From assembly GCA_900111435.1 (NCBI GenBank), contig FOIY01000004.1, positions 310,001 to 374,000 of the forward strand: DNA of 64,000 bases, read 5' to 3'. Origin of the DNA: Ruminococcaceae bacterium KH2T8. Its GTDB lineage: Bacteria > Bacillota > Clostridia > Saccharofermentanales > Saccharofermentanaceae. Of this stretch, positions 1 through 8,526 are shown piece by piece. Position 1 is the first letter of the stretch. The number at the start of each line of letters is the position of its first letter. Both the position numbers and the translations under genes were made by a program. The notes under the pieces were generated by a model. The model saw only the letters and a list, made by a program, of their open reading frames with translations. It did not search any database and was not told the DNA's origin.

Positions 1-203
1 CTGATTATGTAAGCAAGATCGCGCCCAAGGCGGTAATACCTATGCACTACAGAGGAGATACTTTCGGATATAGTGAGATCGGAACAGTCGATCTGTTCCT
101 TGAATATGTCGGATATCCCGTAGTCAAGGCAGGCAGCGAGATATCAACTGACGAGCTTCCGGCTGCTTCCTCAGTGCTCCTTATGACTCCTGCCAACGCG
201 TGA
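1..203 (+). CDS. MBL-fold metal-dependent hydrolase, C-terminal fragment
   Basis: The window opens inside a gene; the readable frame runs from base 3 to a TGA at 201-203 and gives about 66 residues. The peptide contains A-V-I-P-M-H-Y-R followed by a stretch ending D-L-F-L-E-Y-V, which is the C-terminal signature of UlaG-like or Lactamase_B_3 hydrolases, where the MHY histidine is a late metal ligand. The catalytic HxHxDH motif would lie upstream, outside the window. Substrate cannot be inferred. No terminator is obvious before the next gene, so co-transcription with it is possible. Confidence 0.65.
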   Translation, partial: DYVSKIAPKAVIPMHYRGDTFGYSEIGTVDLFLEYVGYPVVKAGSEISTDELPAASSVLLMTPANA

Positions 204-269
204 GATTTTGTAACACAATAAGCGGGTCCTTTTTGATACAATTAGTACCCGAAAGAAGGTAAATGCGGT

Positions 270-1754
270 ATGTATAAAGTTGGATTTAGCAGTGAAAAGT
301 ATGCTCAGCTTCAGTCTCAGAAGATCAGGGACAGGATCGGTCAGTTCGGCGGTAAGCTATACCTCGAGTTCGGCGGCAAGCTCTTTGATGATTACCATGC
401 TTCAAGAGTACTTCCCGGATTTGAGCCCGACAGTAAGGTTAAGATGCTGATGCAGCTCAAGTCAGATGCGGAGATCGTTATCGTTATCAACGCGGACGCT
501 ATCGAGAAGAGCAAGAGAAGAGGCGACCTCGGCATCACTTATGATCAGGATGTATTAAGACTTATCGATGCATTTACCGAGATCGGTCTTTATGTCGGAA
601 GTGTCTGCATAACTCAGTTCAAGGGTCAGGCTCTTGCCGAGAAGTTCGAGCAGAGACTTCGTCAGCTCGGCGTGAAAGTATACAAGCACTATCCCATCGA
701 TGGATATCCTTCTAACATCCCGCTCATCGTAAGTGATGACGGATACGGAAAGAATGATTATATCGAGACATCGAGATCGCTCGTTGTCGTTACGGCTCCC
801 GGACCCGGATCCGGAAAGATGGCAACATGCCTTTCCCAGCTCTATCACGAGAATAAGAGAGGTATCAAGGCGGGATATGCCAAGTTCGAGACATTCCCTA
901 TCTGGAGCATACCCTTGAAGCACCCCGTAAATATCGCATATGAGGCAGCTACGGCCGATCTTAATGACGTTAATATGATCGACCCGTTCCACCTCGAGGC
1001 TTACGGTGAGACAACAGTTAACTACAATAGAGACGTAGAGATCTTCCCGGTCGTTAATGCGATCTTCGATAAGATATACGGTGAATCTCCCTACAAGAGC
1101 CCCACGGATATGGGCGTTAATATGGCAGGCTTTGCCATCACGGACGACGAGGCATGCTCCGAGGCCAGCAAGCAGGAGATCATCAGACGTTATTATGAAG
1201 CTAAGTGTAATGTAAGACAGGGTCTTTCTGACGGTAATGATGTCAATAAGCTCGAGCTGCTCCTCAATAAGACAGGTATCGAAGTATCAGACAGAAAGTG
1301 CATAAGCGCTGCTCTTGTAAGAGCTGATCAGACAGGTGCTCCTTCCGTAGCGCTCGAGCTTCCTGACGGTCAGGTAGTTACAGGTAAGACTACCGATCTT
1401 CTCGGTCCCGCTTCCGCAGCTCTTCTTAATGCGCTCAAGGTACTCGCAGGCATTGATCATGAGATTCCCCTGATCTCACCCAATGTTATCGAGCCTATCC
1501 AGGATCTCAAGGTAAATCACATGGGTAACCACAACCCCAGACTTCATACGGATGAGACTCTTATCGCTCTTACTATCTCGGCTCAGACAAATCCCGTTGC
1601 GGAGCTTGCAATGCAGCAGATAAGCAAGCTCAAGAATTCCGATGCGCATTCTACGACGATGCTCTCAAATGTTGATATGAATATGATGCATAAGCTCGGT
1701 ATCAATATCACTTGTGAGCCTACGTACGAGACGAAGAAGCTCTACCATAAGTAA
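270..1754 (+). CDS. DUF1846 (UPF0371) family protein
   Basis: This 494-residue cytoplasmic protein matches DUF1846/UPF0371 from end to end: it begins M-Y-K-V-G-F-S-S-E-K-Y and carries the family's K-L-Y-L-E-F-G-G-K-L-F-D-D-Y-H-A-S-R-V-L-P block near residues 30-49 and a glycine-rich P-G-P-G-S-G-K-M-A-T segment near residue 177. The family is widespread in Firmicutes and has structures but no settled reaction; the P-G-S-G-K loop suggests a phosphate-binding site, which is inference. The ATG at 270 is the only reasonable start, because the ATG at 263 closes after four codons. Six bases separate it from the next gene. Confidence 0.9.
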   Translation: MYKVGFSSEKYAQLQSQKIRDRIGQFGGKLYLEFGGKLFDDYHASRVLPGFEPDSKVKMLMQLKSDAEIVIVINADAIEKSKRRGDLGITYDQDVLRLIDAFTEIGLYVGSVCITQFKGQALAEKFEQRLRQLGVKVYKHYPIDGYPSNIPLIVSDDGYGKNDYIETSRSLVVVTAPGPGSGKMATCLSQLYHENKRGIKAGYAKFETFPIWSIPLKHPVNIAYEAATADLNDVNMIDPFHLEAYGETTVNYNRDVEIFPVVNAIFDKIYGESPYKSPTDMGVNMAGFAITDDEACSEASKQEIIRRYYEAKCNVRQGLSDGNDVNKLELLLNKTGIEVSDRKCISAALVRADQTGAPSVALELPDGQVVTGKTTDLLGPASAALLNALKVLAGIDHEIPLISPNVIEPIQDLKVNHMGNHNPRLHTDETLIALTISAQTNPVAELAMQQISKLKNSDAHSTTMLSNVDMNMMHKLGINITCEPTYETKKLYHK

Positions 1755-1759
1755 TCATC

Positions 1760-3460
1760 ATGAAAACAAAGATCGATAGACTGATCACGGATCATGCATT
1801 CATAATCGCTATAGTGCTCAGTTTATTATTGTTCTTGTTTTCGAACATCTTACAACCTGCATATGAAACGCATGATGATACCATGATGGAGTATCTGGTG
1901 TATGGGGTCGGATATGAACACGGAACATCTTTTCTTGTGTTCATCAATCGAATAATAGGCTATGTGATCTTCGGAATCTCAAAAGCTGTTCCAATCATCA
2001 ATTCCTATTTCTTCATGCAGCTCCTGATATGTTTCATATCGAATGTAATGATTTCAAGTGTTTTTCTCAAGAAAAACGGAATGTGCGGGCTAATCCCGAT
2101 CCTTCTTATCTTTGCGGCGGATCTCGAATGCTTTTATTCTGTCCAGTTTACTAAGACTGCATCTATTGCAGCAGTTGCAGGGATAATATCCGTGCTCTAC
2201 TATCTGAAGAACAGGAAAAAGTCTGCCGTGATCGTCGGGGTGATACTGTTGCTGGCGGGCAGTATGTATCGCTTTGAATCCTTTGGAGTCGTAGCGTTAC
2301 TGATGTTGAGCATTGTTGTCTCCGAAGGGGTCGAATTATTTAAGAATAGAAAAGAGCAGGTTAAAGAGTATCTTCTCGTCGGAGTGCTTATCGTATGCTC
2401 AATATTGATCGTCAACATGATCGGAAACAAGTTGAATTGCAGCACATCGGATCTCAAGCAGTATTTCGAGTTTAACGGCATAAGATCTGAAGTATTTGAT
2501 CATGATCGTGATACAGACGGAGCATATCAAAAAGCATTGGAAGGCGAAGCAGATGTTACAGGCTCGCAGGTCCTTATGTACAACGGGCTCATGTTCAATG
2601 ATCCGGATGTATTCGATATCGAAAAAGCCTCATCGATCGCCGGTCTCGTGCATGTGGACGGGCCTTCGATCTCTGAAGCGATAAGTACGTTTTTTTCTTT
2701 TTTTCTTCCTAATATCTTTAAGGTCGAACCTTTGATGATAGTGCTGGCAGCAGCTTATCTCATCAGCATTCTCTGTTCGAAGAAAAAGGAAAGTCTGATA
2801 ATACTGTTGTTCTCATATTTTGCAGTTATTTGCTACCTGATATGCTACGGCAGATATTTCGTTCATCGGGCGGAATGGAGCATTATGTTTACTGTGCTGG
2901 TATCCATTCTCTATTTATTTGAGCCCGTAGAGAAGATCGTCAGACAAGGAACGATAAAGCTCGTTTTCATGACCTTTGTGTGCGTAATGACTGTTGCCGG
3001 GATCTTTGTCACATGTTTTATTCCCGTTAAGGATCACCTGCAAAGCGTCAGTGACAGGGCGAACCGCCATAAAGCCTCAGTTGATCTCCTGAATGATCAT
3101 GAAGGATACAGATATATGATCCATACGTTAGCGGTAGTAACAGATGACAGAAGAACTGTTTTCAGCATCCCGCATACTGATGCTCTGTCTGATGCTTTCC
3201 TGATGGGTGACTGGAATTCAAATATACCCGAATCCGAAGTGGGAGATTCCTGTCAGATCGAAGGTAATCCGTGGACGTCTTGTGTTGACAGTAACGACAT
3301 AAGAGTCGTAATGCCAAATAGTGACAATGGCGAGTACTGCATCAAAGTCATGGAATACTATATCGAGGAACAGTATGGACTGGAAGTTACGCACGTACTG
3401 GAAGACAGCAATGAATATGTATTGATATATGCCATAGTATCCGAGGATCCGGTCGAGTGA
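1760..3460 (+). CDS. Polytopic membrane protein of unknown function
   Basis: The product has 566 residues with roughly ten or more hydrophobic segments, the first at residues 13-32, followed by an H-D-D-T-M-M segment at the start of the first outside loop. A soluble tail of about 130 residues follows the last helix. The layout (helix, loop with an acidic pair, many helices, C-terminal soluble domain) resembles GT-C glycosyltransferase-like or O-antigen-type membrane proteins, but no motif fixes this. The sequence is more AT-rich and less codon-biased than its neighbours. It starts five bases after the DUF1846 stop with no own Shine-Dalgarno, so translation is probably coupled. Confidence 0.6.
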   Translation: MKTKIDRLITDHAFIIAIVLSLLLFLFSNILQPAYETHDDTMMEYLVYGVGYEHGTSFLVFINRIIGYVIFGISKAVPIINSYFFMQLLICFISNVMISSVFLKKNGMCGLIPILLIFAADLECFYSVQFTKTASIAAVAGIISVLYYLKNRKKSAVIVGVILLLAGSMYRFESFGVVALLMLSIVVSEGVELFKNRKEQVKEYLLVGVLIVCSILIVNMIGNKLNCSTSDLKQYFEFNGIRSEVFDHDRDTDGAYQKALEGEADVTGSQVLMYNGLMFNDPDVFDIEKASSIAGLVHVDGPSISEAISTFFSFFLPNIFKVEPLMIVLAAAYLISILCSKKKESLIILLFSYFAVICYLICYGRYFVHRAEWSIMFTVLVSILYLFEPVEKIVRQGTIKLVFMTFVCVMTVAGIFVTCFIPVKDHLQSVSDRANRHKASVDLLNDHEGYRYMIHTLAVVTDDRRTVFSIPHTDALSDAFLMGDWNSNIPESEVGDSCQIEGNPWTSCVDSNDIRVVMPNSDNGEYCIKVMEYYIEEQYGLEVTHVLEDSNEYVLIYAIVSEDPVE

Positions 3461-3464
3461 TTTC

Positions 3465-3492
3465 AAAGACGTCGCAAATGCGGCGTCTTTTC
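3465..3492 (+). terminator. Intrinsic terminator before the ctsR operon
   Basis: AAAGACGtCGC and GCGgCGTCTTTT form a hairpin with an AAAT loop followed by TTTTCTTG. It ends transcription from the membrane-protein gene and insulates the CtsR-controlled promoter. Confidence 0.8.
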
Positions 3493-3509
3493 TTGTCCCG
3501 TGGAAGAAA

Positions 3510-3526
3510 TGTCAAAAATAGTCAAA
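3510..3526 (+). promoter_or_regulatory. CtsR operator, upstream copy
   Basis: TGTCAAA-AAT-AGTCAAA fits the CtsR consensus of two (A/G)GTCAAA heptads separated by three bases (NAN), with one mismatch in the first base. It lies just upstream of the -35 box of the ctsR promoter. Confidence 0.85.
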
Positions 3527-3532
3527 AAGTTG

Positions 3533-3561
3533 TTGACATTGATTGCAGGCAGTAAGATAAT
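3533..3561 (+). promoter_or_regulatory. ctsR operon promoter (SigA type)
   Basis: TTGACA at 3533-3538 and GATAAT at 3556-3561 are spaced by 17 bp. CtsR boxes bracket the promoter on both sides, so bound repressor would exclude RNA polymerase. Confidence 0.85.
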
Positions 3562-3567
3562 ATTGTT

Positions 3568-3591
3568 AGTCAAAGAAAGTCAAAGTCAAAA
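3568..3591 (+). promoter_or_regulatory. CtsR operator, downstream copy with a third heptad
   Basis: AGTCAAA-GAA-AGTCAAA is a perfect CtsR box, and a further GTCAAAA follows directly. It covers the predicted transcription start region just after the -10 box. Confidence 0.9.
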
Positions 3592-3615
3592 CAAAGACAG
3601 AAGGAGGATGCGACA

Positions 3616-4077
3616 ATGGCACGATTGGTCGATGTCATAGAGATGATGATCAAAGAGATGCTCGATGAGAATGACGGAAGTGCAACGATCAGCAGGAGCT
3701 CGCTCGCCGAGAGAGCAAATTGTGTCCCTTCGCAGATCACTTACGTACTCTCGACCAGGTTTTCGCCCGGTAACGGCTACATAGTAGAGAGCAGACGCGG
3801 CGGCGGCGGCCAGATAACGATAACCAGAGTTCAGCACCTGAGCAAGCGTGACTATATAAGGAGTGTACTCGATTCTGTCGGAGATGACCTTACGCAGCAA
3901 CAGGCGAAAACGCTTCTTCAGAATACGGTAGCCTGCGGTGCGATAAGTGCCAGAGAAGGGACAGCCGTCATGGCTGCAGTCTCTGACAGAGCTTTGGCCA
4001 AGGTTGATACAGACATAAGATCGGTCGTAAGGGCAGACGTATTCAAGAACGCGATGCTCGGACTGATGCTCGACTGA
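3616..4077 (+). CDS. ctsR: Transcriptional repressor CtsR
   Basis: CtsR is the class III heat-shock repressor of clp genes. The 153-residue product has the family length, an N-terminal winged helix (M-A-R-L-V-D-V-I-E start, recognition region around S-Q-I-T-Y-V-L-S-T-R-F) and a beta-wing E-S-R-R-G-G-G-G-Q. The tetraglycine tip is the known intrinsic heat sensor, and the wing arginine targeted by McsB in Bacillus is still present. A GGAGG Shine-Dalgarno lies just before the ATG. It is the first gene of ctsR-mcsA-mcsB-clpC and is autoregulated through the two CtsR boxes upstream. Confidence 0.97.
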   Translation: MARLVDVIEMMIKEMLDENDGSATISRSSLAERANCVPSQITYVLSTRFSPGNGYIVESRRGGGGQITITRVQHLSKRDYIRSVLDSVGDDLTQQQAKTLLQNTVACGAISAREGTAVMAAVSDRALAKVDTDIRSVVRADVFKNAMLGLMLD

Positions 4078-4096
4078 TAAGAGGAGGATATACAAG

Positions 4097-4756
4097 ATGA
4101 GATGTGAAAGATGCGGAGGACCGATAAACAGCAATAAGATAATAAGGCTCAACGGCGTTCTGCTCTGCGAGAAGTGCGCCAGGGACCTGAATGTCGAAGA
4201 TCCTTTCAGAGGTTCGGTTGCCTCGATGCTCAACCAGCCGTTCTCGGTATTGGGTGAGCTCACGAATGCGATCATGACAGGTGGCAATGACCTTGATTTT
4301 GCCAATGCGAATACCAAGATCAGATGCCCCAAGTGCGGAACGACATTAAGGGATGTCGAGACAAACGGCACTGTCGGATGCATAGAGTGCTACAACACAT
4401 TTAACGAGACGATACTCAAGGATATCCTGAAGAGACAGGGTTCCAGTGATTATAAGGGCAGACAGCCGGCAGATCCCGCGAAGATAGACGATATCAAGAT
4501 CGATACGAGGATCTCTGAAGGAGCGGCACGAAAGAAGCCCGCCGAGCCCGTGTCGGAAAAGAAGACCGAGCCTGCTCCCGCCAAGAAAGAGAAAGCCGAT
4601 AAGACCGAGATACTCGAGAAGATAAAGAAGGCGGATCTCGGCACGGTATCCGACGAGGATCTTGAAGAAGCGATGAAGCTCGCGGCCAAGAATGAGGATT
4701 ACGATCTGGCAGTCAGGCTTCGTGACGAACTTAAGAGCAGAAAGGGGGAGAACTGA
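4097..4756 (+). CDS. mcsA: McsA, zinc-finger activator/adaptor with UVR motif
   Basis: McsA is the zinc protein that in Bacillus activates McsB and works with ClpC. The N-terminal half has CxxC pairs (C-E-R-C, C-E-K-C, C-P-K-C, C-I-E-C) and the last 40 residues form a UVR helix pair containing D-Y-D-L-A-V-R-L-R-D-E-L-K. At 219 residues it is longer than the usual 170-190 because of a Lys/Glu/Ala/Pro-rich linker around residues 140-175. AGAGGAGG precedes the start. It lies 19 bp after ctsR and 1 bp before mcsB. Confidence 0.93.
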   Translation: MRCERCGGPINSNKIIRLNGVLLCEKCARDLNVEDPFRGSVASMLNQPFSVLGELTNAIMTGGNDLDFANANTKIRCPKCGTTLRDVETNGTVGCIECYNTFNETILKDILKRQGSSDYKGRQPADPAKIDDIKIDTRISEGAARKKPAEPVSEKKTEPAPAKKEKADKTEILEKIKKADLGTVSDEDLEEAMKLAAKNEDYDLAVRLRDELKSRKGEN

Positions 4757-4757
4757 C

Positions 4758-5783
4758 ATGTGGTATGAGAAAAAAGGCAAAGACACAGACGTAGTTCTTT
4801 CCACCAAAGTTACGATAATGCGTAACATCAAGGGATTTCAGTTCCCTGCGAAGATGAATGATGCAGACAGGGAAAATGCCATGGGAATGATGCGACAGGC
4901 AGCAGGCAACATGGGATTTAACTTTATAAGATGCGACGAGATGGACGATAATGCCAAGAAGGATCTCTACGATCAGTACTACTGTAAGTATGCTTTCCTT
5001 AATGATAACAAGAAGACGGCATTTCTCCTCGGACAGAAAGAAGGTCTCGGCGTCACCTTAAATGACAGGGAGCACATGGCGATCGAATCGTTCGTTCCGG
5101 GTTCCGATGCAGTAAGTGCATATAAGGCAGCCGAAGAGGTAGCGGTCAATTTCGAGAAGAATATGGAGATCGCATATTCGGATAAGATGGGATTTCTTAC
5201 TTCTGACATCAAGTACGTAGGAACCGGTCTTCAGATCAGCTTCCTCGTAGCTATCCCGGGAATCGAGAAGACCGCAGGAGCGCTCATGATACTCAGTAAG
5301 CGTGCCGAGAAGTACGACTGGGTCATTAGTCCGATCCTGCAGGCCGACGGCAACAAGGAGAACGGCATGTTCGAGATCAAGAGTATCGCGACGCTCGGTG
5401 TATCCGAGAGTGAGATGGTCGAAAGAGCCCTGCGCGTCATAGCTGACGTCGTTAAGCTCGAGAGATCCTGCCGTGTGAATATCAGCAAGAAGAAGTCGCT
5501 TATCATAGAAGATCAGTTCTATCGCTCCTATGCTCTCCTGAGCTATGCTCGAAAGATAGAGGCAGCCGAGGCGATCAATTTCCTTAACTGGATCAGGCTA
5601 GGCAGAGGACAGATCAAGGATGATAACGTAAAGCTCGACTGGGACAAGATCAATCTCCTGACCCATAAGGTAAGAAGAGATTACAAGTCGGTAGATGCAA
5701 AGACAAAGCGCACCGCCGCTACCGCTCAGGACAGAGCAGATGAGATAAGAAGAATAATAGAAGAGGACAGCGAAAGGGGATGA
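4758..5783 (+). CDS. mcsB: McsB-family protein, probably a catalytically inactive guanidino kinase
   Basis: Position, 341-residue length and many colinear motifs identify McsB, the protein-arginine kinase that marks proteins for ClpCP. Compared with Bacillus subtilis McsB as remembered, key residues differ. The ATP-binding S-S-R-I-R-L-A-R-N is S-T-K-V-T-I-M-R-N. The catalytic N-E-E-D-H-I-R-I is N-D-R-E-H-M-A-I. G-T-G-L-R-A-S is G-T-G-L-Q-I-S, the nearby T-S-C-P cysteine is absent, and the R-G-x-Y-G-E-G loop is S-P-I-L-Q-A-D-G. Phosphate-binding arginines and a catalytic glutamate are therefore missing while the fold looks intact. ATG 4758 follows a GGGGGAG ribosome binding site. A regulatory or scaffold role is likely. 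Confidence 0.88.
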   Translation: MWYEKKGKDTDVVLSTKVTIMRNIKGFQFPAKMNDADRENAMGMMRQAAGNMGFNFIRCDEMDDNAKKDLYDQYYCKYAFLNDNKKTAFLLGQKEGLGVTLNDREHMAIESFVPGSDAVSAYKAAEEVAVNFEKNMEIAYSDKMGFLTSDIKYVGTGLQISFLVAIPGIEKTAGALMILSKRAEKYDWVISPILQADGNKENGMFEIKSIATLGVSESEMVERALRVIADVVKLERSCRVNISKKKSLIIEDQFYRSYALLSYARKIEAAEAINFLNWIRLGRGQIKDDNVKLDWDKINLLTHKVRRDYKSVDAKTKRTAATAQDRADEIRRIIEEDSERG

Positions 5784-5787
5784 TGGC

Positions 5788-8379
5788 ATGAAGCTTACTC
5801 AGGAAACGACACAAGTCATAGTATTCTCCAAGAGATTTGCGGAGTCGCAGGGCGGCCGCATGATATCCACCGAGCCCGTACTAGCGGCACTTGCTGCAGT
5901 CGACAGCCCGGCTAAGGATATCCTCGAGAGAAACGGTATAACGATGGAGGGCATCTGTGAGATGATCTCCGCAGATGATATGGTTACGGAACAGCCCGTT
6001 AACGATTACGAGATCGAAGAAGGTCTTCGTATGTTAAGGCTCGAGACCAAAAGGCTCTTCAGCGACGCCGCCGATATCTCGAGAAGAGTCGGCACACAGG
6101 GAGTTATCACACCCGAGCATCTCCTGTTCGTTATCGCCAATAACAGAGCCATGACGGCCAATACGCTCCTCGTTAAGGCGGGAGCCGATATCGCCGGCAT
6201 GATAGATGACCTCACCGCAACATTTAATAATGTCGGAGGACTTTCGAGCTCCGATATCAGCGAAGCGGGTAATGATCTTCACGGCCTTCACGGACCTTCC
6301 GGAAAAGGCTCGAGGAAAGACAAGAATAAGAAGGGCGGTCACAAGACCCTCGACGAGTTCGGAAAGAACCTCACTCAGATGGCTAAGGACGGCAAGATCG
6401 ATCCCGTTATCGGAAGAGAAGAGGAGATCAACAGAGTCATGCAGATCCTTGCAAGAAGGACAAAGAACAATCCTTGTCTCGTAGGTGATCCCGGTGTAGG
6501 TAAGACGGCTATCGCAGAAGGTCTCGCACTCAAGGTCGCAACGGGTGACGTTCCCGATATCCTTCAGGGCAAGTCCGTATACAGCATAGATATGGGTTCG
6601 ATGGTAGCAGGCTCGAAGTACAGAGGTGACTTTGAGGAGAGGATCAAGAATGTCCTTACTGAGGCGACATCCGACCCCAACATCATCCTCTTTATCGATG
6701 AGATCCATACTCTTATCGGCGCGGGCGGCGGTGAAGGCTCTCTTGATGCAGCAAACATCATGAAGCCTATGCTCACGAAGAACGAGCTTCAGATCATCGG
6801 AGCTACTACGATGGATGAGTACAGCAAGTATATTGAAAAGGATTCGGCTCTCGAGAGACGTTTCCAGAAAGTCATCGTAGATGAACCCTCACCTTCTGAG
6901 GCTATCCAGATCCTTAAGGGTCTTCGTCCCAAGTACGAAGAGCACCACAAGATCCATATCACCGACGATGCGATCGAGCAGGCAGTCATGCTCTCCTCGA
7001 GATATGTATCCGACAGATTCCTTCCCGATAAGGCGATCGACCTTATAGATGAGGCAGCTGCGAGAAAGCGCATCAACTTTGCTGACGACAACGAAAAGCG
7101 AAAGATAGAGACAAGGCTCAAGGAGATCGAGGAAGAAAAGACCAAGGCCGCAGAAGCACTTGAGTTCGAGAAGGCTGCGAGCCTCAAGCAGGAAGCTTGT
7201 AAGCTCGAAGAAAGGCTCAGCAGCATCAAGGAGAAGACGGCTCCCGATGCGGAAGGATTTACGGGTACTCTTACGGTAGACGATATCGCGGACGTACTTT
7301 CCAAGTGGTCCGGTATCCCCGTTGCAAAGATCACCGAGAGTGATGCCGAGAGACTCAAGGGCCTCGAGGATGAGCTCAAGAAGAGAGTAATAGGACAGGA
7401 CGAGGCGGTAACGGCTATCGCCAAGGCGATCAGAAGAAGCCGTCTGGGTCTCAAGGATCCTACAAAGCCCTCGGGAAGCTTTATCTTCCTCGGTACTACC
7501 GGTGTAGGTAAGACAGAGCTTGCCAAGGCTCTTGCCGAGGTAATGTTCGGCGACGAGAATGCACTCGTCAGGATCGATATGTCGGAATATATGGAGAAGC
7601 ACGATGTAAGTAAGCTCATCGGTTCTCCTCCGGGATATGTCGGATACGACGAGGGCGGTCAGCTCACCGAGAAGGTAAGAAGACATCCGTACTCAGTTGT
7701 ACTCTTCGACGAGATCGAGAAAGCACACCCCGAGATCTTCAACTCCATGCTCCAGGTACTCGATGACGGAAGACTTACGGACGGTAAGGGCCGTGTCGTA
7801 GACTTCAAGAATACGATCATCATCATGACTTCCAATATCGGTGCGAGGATGCTCACATCCGCGGCGGGAAGAAAGATCGGATTCGCTTCCGCTTCCGATG
7901 AGCATGACGAGGATGAGGCAAGCCGCGAGGGTCTTTACGGCGGTAAGTCCTACAGCGAAGCTAAGGAGACCGTTATCGATGAGCTCAAGAAGGCTTTCTC
8001 TCCAGAGTTCATCAACCGTGTCGACGAGATTATCTTCTTCAGGATGCTCGGCAGGGATTCTCTCATAAAGATCGTAGATCTCCTTACCGCATCTGTCGGA
8101 AAGAGAGTAAGCGATATCGGTATCGAGATCGAGCTCACGGATGAAGCCAAGGAGCTCCTTGCGAAGGAAGGCTACGATCCTCAGTACGGCGCAAGACCTT
8201 TAAGAAGAGTCATCCAGTCGATGGTAGAGGACAGCCTGTCCGAAGCTATCCTTGACGGTGTCGTATCTTCCGGCAATATCGCGAAGGTAGATGTCGAGGA
8301 CGGACATATCGTGATAAGAAACGGCGGTCCCGTGATCGTTAAGAGCGACGAAAGCGATAAGGAAACCGCGCCAGCCTGA
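5788..8379 (+). CDS. clpC: ATP-dependent Clp protease ATPase subunit ClpC
   Basis: ClpC is the Hsp100 unfoldase that feeds ClpP. The 863-residue product has an N-terminal repeat domain (1-145), a linker, AAA-1 with Walker A G-D-P-G-V-G-K-T near residue 233, a UVR-containing middle domain with E-F-E-K-A-A-S-L-K, and AAA-2 with G-T-T-G-V-G-K-T. An I-G-F tripeptide in the D2 domain is the ClpP-docking loop. Both N-domain glutamates that bind phosphoarginine in Bacillus seem present (S-T-E-P and T-P-E-H). The start follows AAAGGGGATG, 4 bp after mcsB. It is the last gene of the operon and is followed by a strong terminator. Confidence 0.96.
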   Translation: MKLTQETTQVIVFSKRFAESQGGRMISTEPVLAALAAVDSPAKDILERNGITMEGICEMISADDMVTEQPVNDYEIEEGLRMLRLETKRLFSDAADISRRVGTQGVITPEHLLFVIANNRAMTANTLLVKAGADIAGMIDDLTATFNNVGGLSSSDISEAGNDLHGLHGPSGKGSRKDKNKKGGHKTLDEFGKNLTQMAKDGKIDPVIGREEEINRVMQILARRTKNNPCLVGDPGVGKTAIAEGLALKVATGDVPDILQGKSVYSIDMGSMVAGSKYRGDFEERIKNVLTEATSDPNIILFIDEIHTLIGAGGGEGSLDAANIMKPMLTKNELQIIGATTMDEYSKYIEKDSALERRFQKVIVDEPSPSEAIQILKGLRPKYEEHHKIHITDDAIEQAVMLSSRYVSDRFLPDKAIDLIDEAAARKRINFADDNEKRKIETRLKEIEEEKTKAAEALEFEKAASLKQEACKLEERLSSIKEKTAPDAEGFTGTLTVDDIADVLSKWSGIPVAKITESDAERLKGLEDELKKRVIGQDEAVTAIAKAIRRSRLGLKDPTKPSGSFIFLGTTGVGKTELAKALAEVMFGDENALVRIDMSEYMEKHDVSKLIGSPPGYVGYDEGGQLTEKVRRHPYSVVLFDEIEKAHPEIFNSMLQVLDDGRLTDGKGRVVDFKNTIIIMTSNIGARMLTSAAGRKIGFASASDEHDEDEASREGLYGGKSYSEAKETVIDELKKAFSPEFINRVDEIIFFRMLGRDSLIKIVDLLTASVGKRVSDIGIEIELTDEAKELLAKEGYDPQYGARPLRRVIQSMVEDSLSEAILDGVVSSGNIAKVDVEDGHIVIRNGGPVIVKSDESDKETAPA

Positions 8380-8403
8380 CATATAACAGATCAAATTACA
8401 AAA

Positions 8404-8440
8404 GACCGTCTCCCCGAGTTTCGGGGAGGCGGTCATTGTT
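8404..8440 (+). terminator. Intrinsic terminator of the ctsR-clpC operon
   Basis: GACCGTCTCCCCG and CGGGGAGGCGGTC form a long GC-rich stem around an AGTTT loop (8404-8434), followed by ATTGTTTTG. Confidence 0.88.
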
Positions 8441-8457
8441 TTGCCTCAAAATCACGG

Positions 8458-8510
8458 TTGACATTATTGGTCTATAACTATAAACTGCAATTAGTTTATA
8501 AACTTAGACC
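8458..8510 (+). promoter_or_regulatory. Promoter and palindromic BlaI-type operator
   Basis: TTGACA at 8458-8463 with TAAACT at 8481-8486 (17-bp spacer) makes a promoter. The 42-bp interval 8469-8510 is an interrupted palindrome: outer arms GGTCTA/TAGACC and inner arms TATAAACT/AGTTTATA around GCAATT. The inner palindrome covers the -10 region. By position it is the likely binding site of the BlaI/MecI repressor encoded directly downstream. Confidence 0.8.
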
Positions 8511-8526
8511 ATATATGGAGGGGAAG

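Noticed and set aside
6789-7686. Long antisense open frames inside clpC (276 and 265 residues)
   Set aside because: They mirror a strongly codon-biased ClpC gene, have no ribosome binding site and no family resemblance, and the sense frame is fully explained.
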